A stretch of 8,377 nucleotides of DNA from an uncultured bacterium (GTDB lineage Bacteria; Edwardsbacteria; AC1; EtOH8), in assembly GCA_937958665.1 (NCBI GenBank), contig CALGNM010000206.1:1-8377 (forward strand), read 5' to 3'. A program made the position numbers and the translations under genes. Positions 1 through 5,482 of this stretch are shown here, in pieces (the stretch's first letter is position 1; every line of letters starts with the position of its first letter). Below the pieces are notes generated by a model, which saw only the letters and a program-made list of their open reading frames with translations, was not told the origin of the DNA and made no database searches.

Positions 1-45
1 CCACCGAGATCTACACTCTTTCCCTACACGACGCTCTTCCGATCT
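1..45 (+). other. Illumina TruSeq read-1/P5 adapter remnant (not genomic)
   Basis: These 45 bases match, from memory, the 3' part of the TruSeq universal (P5/read-1) adapter, ending in the hallmark GACGCTCTTCCGATCT at 30-45. There is no i5 index between the P5 part and the read-1 primer part. The length fits adapter read-through from a reverse read carried into the assembly. It is synthetic DNA and must be trimmed. Any reading frame crossing it is meaningless upstream of base 46. Confidence 0.98.
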
Positions 46-1435
46 GGATGCGACCGGAACCGCCATCGGCATGGTGATCCGCAAGTCCGAGGGGGAAAAC
101 CTTAATTATGCCCTGCCGATAGGGGAGATACTCAACAACTTAGGCAAGCCGGCCGAGATATACTACAAGATAATCTACGGTCTGCCCAACAATAACTTTC
201 AGAAGCCCAGCACCATCAGGAGCGCCCTGCCCCTGCCCGCACCGGTCGGGGGCTTCCGGGAAAAGCTGACCACCATTTATATAGATGCCTGCCGACTGGC
301 CTTGGACAGTCTATTGATAGAGAACCGGGATGCCAATTTTCCCAACGGAAACCATTCCCAAAACCTGCTGCACTCCCTGGTGACGACCAACTTCCCCAAC
401 CTGATTGCCCAGGGGAAGGATGGTTCTTGGTCGGTGTACGGCTCCAACGATATCCAGGGATCCGACTTGGACGACAACGGCCGGCTCTATGTGGCCCGGG
501 GGATGTTCGGCTATGACTTCTTCCAGCTTAATCTGCCGGACAGCATCGGGCTGGTCCGGTTGGCGGAGGACGACGGGCTGATGATGGACTATCTGCTAAA
601 GGGGCTCGAGCTCTACCGGACCATCGGCAACAGCCGCACCCGGATAGTGTCCCTGGGTCTGCCGACCCGTCGGGAGACAAAAAAGGACCGCTACAGCCGG
701 GTTTGGCTGGTCCGGTCCTGGGACATTGCCTTCTCCGACGAGAGGATGGTGATCTACGCCCTACCGGTGCCATCGGGACTGGTGGGCTACTGCAAGCGGG
801 CCAACGTGGGGCATTTCGACGCGGGGCTACTGCCCGACATGGACTACCTGATGGAGCACATCTACCTGTCGTATTACGGCACCATGCCCCGGTGGACGGA
901 GTTCCTGGCCCAGCCCGGCCTGATTCCGGAGGCCTTCCAGCGGATAAGGGTAGACTACGTCCCCGGCAAGTCAATCAGCGTAAGCACCCCCAGGTTGATT
1001 GCCAAACAGGACAAGGGGGTGTTTCCGGTAGACGATGAAAGCGACCTCCAGCTTAAGTTCAGCTATTTCCTGGAGGAGGGAGAGGTGATCTGGGATTTGG
1101 GCGGTATCACCTTTGGCGAAAACAAGAACAACAACAATTGCGCCACCGTCATCCGGCAGATCAAGCCAGCCAAGGGGGTCAGCGAGGCCACCAAGAGCGC
1201 CTGGCAGAAGATCGCCTACCAGCAATACCCCTACGACCAGTCGGTTAGCATCTCGGACGACCGCACCATGATCATCGGCCTCCACCCCAGCTACAAGAAA
1301 TACGGCCCGGCCGAGAAGTTCGGGCGGCCGGTGTTGTACACCACCTCGGTGGTGGTCGAGGGCAAGAGGGACGACGGGCTGATGGAGTCAAAGCTGAAGA
1401 AGTTCAACAACAATATCTCCATCCTTGAGCAGTGA
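46..1435 (+). CDS. Trypsin-like serine protease, 3' part only, with long unrecognised C-terminal region
   Basis: The frame is open from the adapter junction (first whole codon at 47) to TGA at 1433-1435. The ATG at 71 is an internal methionine, not a start: the residues before it read DATGTAIG and continue into MVIRKSEGENLNYALP. That Gly-x-x-IG-x-V, then GENLNYALP pattern is typical of the last strands of the chymotrypsin-fold domain in trypsin/HtrA-like peptidases, where the substrate-binding strand precedes N(F/Y)A(I/V/L)P. The catalytic His, Asp and Ser would lie upstream and are not in the window. After this come about 430 residues I cannot assign to a family. They have no transmembrane segment, no PDZ signature that I can see, and are rich in aromatic residues and short beta-like stretches (for example DLDDNGRLYVARGMFGYDFF). 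The gene is followed after 39 bases by a slipin with its own SD, so the two are probably co-transcribed. The protease assignment is good but rests on about 28 residues. The role of the C-terminal region is unknown. Confidence 0.72.
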
Positions 1436-1462
1436 AGGCTTAAAAACCAACAACCTAAAAAT

Positions 1463-1468
1463 AGGAGA
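1463..1468 (+). promoter_or_regulatory. Shine-Dalgarno site of the slipin gene
   Basis: AGGAGA lies 6 bases before the ATG at 1475 in an A-rich 39-base gap. It fixes the slipin start, which also coincides with the expected N-terminal membrane segment. Confidence 0.8.
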
Positions 1469-1474
1469 ATAACC

Positions 1475-2233
1475 ATGACCGGTTGGATTGTATTTGTCAT
1501 CTTCGTGCTGTTCATTCTGGTTAACACCTTCAAGATTTTGAGGGAGTACGAGCGCGGAGTGGTGTTCCGCCTGGGGCGGCTGGTGGGGGTGCGGGGCCCG
1601 GGGCTGATCATCCTGATCCCCCTGTTCGAAAAGATGGTCAAGGTGGGCCTGCGGACCGTGGCCCTGGACGTACCGGCCCAGGAGGTGATCACCAAGGACA
1701 ACGTCTCGGTCAAGGTCAACGCGGTCCTCTACTTCCAGGTGTTCGAGCCGGCCAAGGCCATCGTGGCGGTGGAGGACTACATGTACGCCACCAGCCAGAT
1801 GGGCCAGACCACCCTGCGCTCCATCCTGGGCGAGCATGAGCTGGACGACCTGCTCTCCAACCGGGAGAAGATCAACCAGACCCTGCAGAAGGTGATCGAC
1901 GAGCGCACCGACCCCTGGGGCATCAAGGTCTCGGCAGTGGAGGTCAAGGACGTGGACCTGCCGGAAGGGATGAGGCGGGCCATGGCCAAGCAGGCCGAGG
2001 CCGAGCGGGAGAGAAGGGCCAAGATCATCCACGCCGACGGCGAGTTCCAGGCTTCCAACAAGCTGAAGGACGCAGCCTCGGTGATGGCGGCCGAGCCGGT
2101 GACCGTGCAGCTGCGCTACCTGCAGACCCTGACCGAAATCGCCACCGAGAAGAACTCCACCATCATCTTTCCCCTGCCCATTGAGTTCATGAGGTACTTC
2201 ACCCAGATCATCGAGCGCAACGAAAAGAAGTAG
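1475..2233 (+). CDS. Slipin family protein (stomatin/prohibitin-like, SPFH domain)
   Basis: This is a 252-residue membrane-anchored scaffold protein of the SPFH superfamily, the usual length for bacterial slipins. Residues about 4-20 form one hydrophobic segment ([16 protein letters not shown]). The stomatin signature [14 protein letters not shown] follows at about 23-36, then [13 protein letters not shown] and the SPFH core including [22 protein letters not shown] charged, Ala/Glu/Arg-rich coiled-coil stretch occupies about 165-200 ([17 protein letters not shown]), followed by a short C-terminal oligomerisation-type region ending [13 protein letters not shown]. Family members form ring-like or microdomain assemblies in the membrane and often work with a membrane protease. 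The usual genetic partner is an NfeD/ClpP-class protease; here the gene directly upstream encodes a trypsin-like protease, and no NfeD is seen in the window. The start is supported by AGGAGA 6 bases upstream. A GC-rich hairpin follows the stop. The exact client is unknown. Confidence 0.95.
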   Translation: MTGWIVFVIFVLFILVNTFKILREYERGVVFRLGRLVGVRGPGLIILIPLFEKMVKVGLRTVALDVPAQEVITKDNVSVKVNAVLYFQVFEPAKAIVAVEDYMYATSQMGQTTLRSILGEHELDDLLSNREKINQTLQKVIDERTDPWGIKVSAVEVKDVDLPEGMRRAMAKQAEAERERRAKIIHADGEFQASNKLKDAASVMAAEPVTVQLRYLQTLTEIATEKNSTIIFPLPIEFMRYFTQIIERNEKK

Positions 2234-2242
2234 GCGGCCCGG

Positions 2243-2275
2243 GCGGCGGCAGAGGGGAAGCCCTCTGCCAGCCGC
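2243..2275 (+). terminator. GC-rich hairpin after slipin, possible intrinsic terminator
   Basis: The left arm 2243-2256 pairs with 2261-2275 to give 14 base pairs, with one bulged A at 2270. The inner 9 bp (GGCAGAGGG/CCCTCTGCC) are perfect around a GAAG loop (2257-2260). It is followed by atttcattatt, which is T-rich but not a clean U-run, so termination may be partial. It sits between the slipin stop (2233) and the next ATG (2287). It could instead be an mRNA-stabilising or processing structure. Confidence 0.55.
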
Positions 2276-2286
2276 ATTTCATTATT

Positions 2287-2616
2287 ATGACCCCCCTAAG
2301 TTTCCGGATCATCTCCATCGTCAGGCGCATCCCCCGGGGCCGGGTGGCCAGTTATGGTCAGATCGCGGCCCTGGCCGGCAATTCCCGGTCAGCCCGGGCG
2401 GTAGCCTGGCTGTTGCATTCAAGCTCGGGCAAGGCTGGGCTGCCCTGGCACCGGGTGGTCAACGCCCGGGGGAGAATCTCGCTTAAAATCGGTCGGGGCT
2501 ATGAGGAGCAGATGGCGATGCTGGAGGCCGAGGGGGTCAGGTTCTCCGGTGAGGGGGCGGTTGACCTGGAAATCCACCAGTGGCGTGGATACCACCGCCC
2601 CCGGCTCCATAAATGA
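2287..2616 (+). CDS. atl: Alkyltransferase-like protein (ATL), MGMT family without the acceptor cysteine
   Basis: This is a 109-residue protein covering just the C-terminal DNA-binding domain of O6-alkylguanine-DNA alkyltransferase. The winged-helix motif IPRGRVASYGQIAALAG lies at about 15-31, with Tyr23 and the nucleotide-flipping arginine finger Arg37 in SARAVAW. The active-site motif PCHRV of MGMT is PWHRVV here (53-58), so Trp54 replaces the alkyl-accepting Cys. These three residues align with Tyr25, Arg39 and Trp56 of S. pombe Atl1. ATLs therefore do not repair by alkyl transfer: they bind O6-alkylguanine, flip it out, bend the DNA and hand the lesion to nucleotide excision repair. The ATG at 2287 fits the family N-terminus, but no SD is visible in the AT-rich stretch before it, and a stable hairpin ends only 11 bases upstream. 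It is co-oriented with slipin and the TPR gene; no functional link is evident. Confidence 0.93.
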   Translation: MTPLSFRIISIVRRIPRGRVASYGQIAALAGNSRSARAVAWLLHSSSGKAGLPWHRVVNARGRISLKIGRGYEEQMAMLEAEGVRFSGEGAVDLEIHQWRGYHRPRLHK

Positions 2617-2631
2617 CGGCAGATAAATTCT

Positions 2632-2651
2632 TAAGGTCTGATAAGGTCTGA
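2632..2651 (+). repeat. Tandem 10-bp repeat carrying duplicated SD-like AAGG before the TPR gene
   Basis: TAAGGTCTGA occurs twice head to tail at 2632-2641 and 2642-2651, perfectly conserved, ending one base before the GTG start at 2653. The second copy places AAGG (2643-2646) 6 bases from the start codon and probably serves as the ribosome binding site. The first copy is 10 bases further upstream. The first three bases also form an in-frame stop (TAA 2632-2634), which bars an upstream extension of the TPR gene beyond this point. Confidence 0.8.
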
Positions 2652-2652
2652 C

Positions 2653-4080
2653 GTGGCTTTATACCGACGATCGCTTCATTGGGAAGCATCCAAGAATGGA
2701 TCGGGCGATTTCTACCCGGGACCGGTGGTGATGCGCCAGGCCGAGGTGCTGGTCAACGCCGGCCGGTGGAAAGAGGCCGAAGACGCTTGCTCTCAGGCCC
2801 GCCACCGGGGCCGGGAGCTAGGTTTGGCGGCATTGGAGGCCGAGGCCGGCTTCCGGCTGGGGGATATTTTCCGTCTGAAAGGGGACTACGGTCAGGCCCT
2901 GCGCTGTTTGCAGGATTCCGCCGACCTCTATGGGAAGCTGTCGGACCAGGGCGGGACAGCCCGGGCGGTGGGGGCCATGGGCGGCGTCTACGCCGAACAG
3001 GGAGACTACCAAAAGGCCGAGGATTGCTTCAGCCGCCGGAAGGCTTGGGCCGAGGAGGCCGGGGACAGGACGGAACAATGCTACGCCTGGGGAAACCTGG
3101 GGGTGATCTACATCGAGCAGCGGATGGCCGAAAGGGCCTTGGAGTGCTACCGGAAGCAGCGGGAGCTGGCCGAGGAATCCGGCGACCTGATGGGGATATC
3201 CATTGCGGTGGGCAATACCGGCAACGCCTACATGTTCCAGGGCGATTATTCCCGGGCCCTTGAATGCTTCCAACAGCAAAGGGATATTGCCCTGCGGATA
3301 GGCGACAAGCGATCCATCTGCGCCCTGGAGTGCAATCTGGGGCTGCTTTATAAAAGGCAGTTCCGGCTGGAGGAGGCGCTGGAGAGCTTTGAACGGGCCA
3401 TCCGTTACTCACGGGAGATAGGATTTTCCAGGGCCCTGGCCATCTCCACCGGGAACCTGGGATCGGTCCACCAGTTGTTGGGAAACTGGCAGCTGGCCGA
3501 GGACAATATCCGGGCCTTTCTGGAGCTTTCCCGGATTCACGATGACAAGCCGAGCATGGCCTCGGCCCTGGGCAACCTCAGCAAGCTCAATCAGACACTG
3601 GGTCGGGCGGGGGCGGCCGAGGACCTGATCGCCCAGGCGGTGTCCCTTGCCCGGGAGGGCCAGCTGCCGGACTTGCTGGCCATTTTACTGAATATGCAGG
3701 CAGAGCTATGGCTGGAGGGGGAGAGGTGGGAAACGGCCTTGAGGTTGCTGGAGGAATCCCGGACAATACTGGCCGAGAGGCCGAACCGGGAGCAGCAGGA
3801 TATGGCCGACATGCTGTGGTCGGTGGTCGGAATGCGCCGGGGCGAGAAAGGGGCCAGAGACCGGCTGGAACCGATCTCCAACGCCGACCCAGCCAGCCAG
3901 GCCGGCCTGGGGGCTAGCCGCTGGATTTATCTGCATACCGGGGATTCCGAATATGGCCGGCGGGCAGTGAGGCAGGCCGAGGAGCTATATGCCCGGAGTC
4001 GGGATGCCGAACTGCTGGTGGTGGTCGAAGACCTGCGTTCCAGGATCAATTCTCCGGGGGCTAATAACGGAAAGCCTTGA
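2653..4080 (+). CDS. TPR-repeat protein with nine 40-residue repeats
   Basis: This 475-residue protein consists almost entirely of tetratricopeptide-type helical repeats of the 40-residue class (TPR_12-like). The repeats start at residues 27, 67, 107, 147, 187, 227, 267, 307 and 347 with no insertions or deletions. The consensus is roughly GNLGxVYxxxGDYxxALEC followed by a second helix and GD at position 31. The last ~90 residues are more divergent helices. No signal peptide, transmembrane segment, kinase, ATPase or cyclase domain is present, so it is likely a cytosolic protein-protein interaction scaffold. Repeats of this class often form the C-terminal part of larger signalling proteins, and the first residues (ALYRRSLHWEAS) resemble the end of a TPR helix, so an ancestral N-terminal domain may have been lost. 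The GTG start is supported by AAGG 6 bases upstream and by an in-frame TAA at 2632; a GTG-GTG-ATG cluster at 2725-2733 is a weaker alternative. The 3' end overlaps the convergent response-regulator gene by 20 bp. Its partner is unknown. Confidence 0.9.
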   Translation: MALYRRSLHWEASKNGSGDFYPGPVVMRQAEVLVNAGRWKEAEDACSQARHRGRELGLAALEAEAGFRLGDIFRLKGDYGQALRCLQDSADLYGKLSDQGGTARAVGAMGGVYAEQGDYQKAEDCFSRRKAWAEEAGDRTEQCYAWGNLGVIYIEQRMAERALECYRKQRELAEESGDLMGISIAVGNTGNAYMFQGDYSRALECFQQQRDIALRIGDKRSICALECNLGLLYKRQFRLEEALESFERAIRYSREIGFSRALAISTGNLGSVHQLLGNWQLAEDNIRAFLELSRIHDDKPSMASALGNLSKLNQTLGRAGAAEDLIAQAVSLAREGQLPDLLAILLNMQAELWLEGERWETALRLLEESRTILAERPNREQQDMADMLWSVVGMRRGEKGARDRLEPISNADPASQAGLGASRWIYLHTGDSEYGRRAVRQAEELYARSRDAELLVVVEDLRSRINSPGANNGKP

Positions 4081-4699
4081 AGGAACCCCTCTCCCAGGAT
4101 AGCACCACGAAGACGTTAAACAGGTTGATCTGCCCCTCCAGGCTGCAGTGTTCTATGGATCCCTGCTCGATGTGCAGGCAGCCATTCTGCCCCTCGGAGT
4201 TGGTCAATTCAATCCGGCCGGACCAGCCCCCGATGGAGAACATCTCCAGCACCTTGAAGACGCTGATGCGGGAAAGGTCTCCGGACCATTCCCTGGCCTT
4301 GCGGGCCAGCATAGCTTTGGCCTTCTGGGCATACTTCAGCCGCAGGTCTATCCCCTGGTAGAGCTCCTCCCGCTTGAGGGGCTTGGTCAGGTAGCGGCAG
4401 GCTCCCACCGCGTATCCGTGGATGATGCTGGCCTTGTCAGCCTTGGCGGATACCAAAATGACCGGGATGTGTCTGAGATCGGCGCTGCGCTTGACCGCCC
4501 GGCACAGCTCGTAGCCGTCCATCAGCGGCATCATGATGTCAGATAGGATCAGGTCTACCGGCTTTTCCCGGGCCACCTGCAGGCCGTCCTGGCCGTCGCG
4601 GGCCTGGATCACCTGGTAGCCGGCGTTACGCAGCTGAAACTCCAGCAGGCGGGCCATGTTGGCATCGTCCTCCACTACCAGGATGGTATATTTTTCCAT
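4061..4699 (-). CDS. Response regulator, receiver domain plus DUF4388 (PATAN-type) output domain
   Basis: This 212-residue protein has an N-terminal receiver domain at about 4-122. The acidic pocket is Glu10/Asp11/Asp12, the phospho-acceptor is Asp54 (in LILSDIMMP), the switch Ser is Ser84 with Tyr103, and the invariant Lys is Lys106 in TKPL, so it looks fully phosphorylatable. A helical linker (about 110-137) leads to a C-terminal DUF4388-like domain at about 139-210: GDLSRISVFKVLEMFSIGG, then SGRIEL, LHIEQGSIEHCSLEG and a final VLSWERGSF. There is no DNA-binding domain, so output is probably through protein contacts. No histidine kinase is encoded in the window, making it an orphan here. 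The start at 4699 is set by GGAGG (4704-4708 on this strand) and by the receiver-domain N-terminus. The frame stays open far upstream only because it runs antisense to GC-rich radC. Transcription converges with the TPR gene (20-bp overlap) and diverges from radC. Confidence 0.94.
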   Translation of the reverse strand: MEKYTILVVEDDANMARLLEFQLRNAGYQVIQARDGQDGLQVAREKPVDLILSDIMMPLMDGYELCRAVKRSADLRHIPVILVSAKADKASIIHGYAVGACRYLTKPLKREELYQGIDLRLKYAQKAKAMLARKAREWSGDLSRISVFKVLEMFSIGGWSGRIELTNSEGQNGCLHIEQGSIEHCSLEGQINLFNVFVVLSWERGSFKAFRY

Positions 4700-4703
4700 A
4701 GGC

Positions 4704-4708
4704 CCTCC
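4704..4708 (-). promoter_or_regulatory. Shine-Dalgarno site of the response regulator
   Basis: GGAGG reads on the minus strand 4 bases before the ATG whose first base is 4699. It decides the start against the much longer open frame that continues upstream. Confidence 0.8.
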
Positions 4709-4729
4709 AGGCTTGATTGGGTTTCTAAT

Positions 4730-4758
4730 ATTGTATATCAAACCAGGGGCAGATGCAA
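4730..4758 (-). promoter_or_regulatory. Candidate sigma70-type promoter for the response regulator
   Basis: On the minus strand TTGCAT (4753-4758) and TACAAT (4730-4735) are separated by exactly 17 bases. The -10 matches the consensus at 5 of 6 positions, the -35 at only 3 of 6. It lies in the AT-richest part of the 99-base divergent intergenic region, about 30 bases before the start codon. This is a pattern match only, and the host sigma preference is unknown. Confidence 0.35.
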
Positions 4759-4798
4759 GCCCGGGAAATTTACGTTTGTTGCCAAACAATGCTTGACC

Positions 4799-5482
4799 AT
4801 GGATAAAGGGAAGCAGAACATCGGGCACCGCCGGCGGATCAGGGACAAATTTCTGAAGGCCGGGGGGGACGGCTGGCATGACTACGAGCTGTTGGAGCTG
4901 CTGCTGGCCTATGCCATACCGCGGCGGGACGTCAAGCCGCTGGCCAAGGAGCTGATCGCCCGCTTCGGCGGGCTGTCCGGGGTCATGGATGCTACGGCCG
5001 ACGAGCTGCGGAAAATCCCCGGGGTGGGGGCTTCGGCAGCGGGGCTGATCAAGCTCAACCGGGCGATCAACGAGAGTTGCCTGGCCGCCGGGATGTCGGG
5101 CCGGGACGTGTTGTCCTGTCCCCGGGCGGTGCTGGACTTTGCTCGGGCCAAGCTGGCGGGCCTGCCCCATGAGTCCTTCCTGTGCATCTATCTCAACGCC
5201 AGGAACGAGGTGCTGGGGCACCGGATCGTTGCCTCTGGGACGGTGGACCGGGCGGCGGTCTACCCCCGCCGGATCATCGAGGAGGCCCTGGCCTGCCATG
5301 CGGCCGGGATGATCATGGTGCACAACCATCCCAGCGGACACTGCCAGCCATCCCCTGAGGATCGGGCCTTGACCGAATCCATCAGCGGGGTGGCCCACAA
5401 GATGGATCTCAAGGTCCTGGACCACATCATTGTGGGCCGGGCCGGCTATTTCAGCTTCGCCGAGAAGAACCTGCTGCCATGA
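4799..5482 (+). CDS. radC: RadC family protein (JAB/MPN domain)
   Basis: The protein is 227 residues, the normal RadC size. The N-terminal half holds a helix-hairpin-helix segment (about 68-90, LRKIPGVGASAA) preceded by the RadC-typical HDYELLELLLAYAIPRRDVKPLA. The C-terminal half is the JAB1/MPN metal-binding domain with Glu137 in NARNEVL, the conserved SGTVDRAAVYPRRI block (146-159), and the JAMM-like HNHPSG motif (His175, His177) ending in PSPED (Asp188). RadC was named as a DNA repair protein, but a repair role in E. coli has been disputed and the biochemical activity is not settled; homologues are linked to recombination or competence in some species. I prefer the ATG at 4799; a TTG two codons upstream (4793) is possible. 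Neither has a clear SD. The stop overlaps the next start as ATGA, so it is the first gene of a tight co-directional cluster. Confidence 0.96.
   Translation: MDKGKQNIGHRRRIRDKFLKAGGDGWHDYELLELLLAYAIPRRDVKPLAKELIARFGGLSGVMDATADELRKIPGVGASAAGLIKLNRAINESCLAAGMSGRDVLSCPRAVLDFARAKLAGLPHESFLCIYLNARNEVLGHRIVASGTVDRAAVYPRRIIEEALACHAAGMIMVHNHPSGHCQPSPEDRALTESISGVAHKMDLKVLDHIIVGRAGYFSFAEKNLLP

Noticed and set aside
567-1386. Repeat of GACGACGGGCTGATG at two places in the protease gene
   Set aside because: A 15-base coincidence encoding DDGLM twice in unrelated contexts; no wider repeat unit around it.
1388-2032. 214-residue minus-strand frame opposite slipin
   Set aside because: His/Leu/Gly-rich composition typical of a shadow of a GC-rich gene; no SD, no family resemblance, and it spans a real gene and an intergenic gap.
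4051-4110. Bidirectional terminator between the convergent TPR and regulator genes
   Set aside because: Only 4-bp complementary arms could be found and there are no flanking T/A runs.
4713-4739. Plus-strand promoter TTGATT/TATATC for radC
   Set aside because: The spacer is 15 bases and both boxes are poor; not strong enough to list as a feature.
4774-4787. Inverted repeat GTTTG-TTGC-CAAAC upstream of radC as an operator
   Set aside because: Only a 5-bp arm; this occurs often by chance and matches no operator I can name.
4700-5425. N-terminal extension of the minus-strand response regulator frame to a 454-residue protein
   Set aside because: The extra residues are antisense to radC, are low-complexity Pro/Gly/Arg-rich, and a good SD plus the receiver-domain start place the true ATG at 4699.
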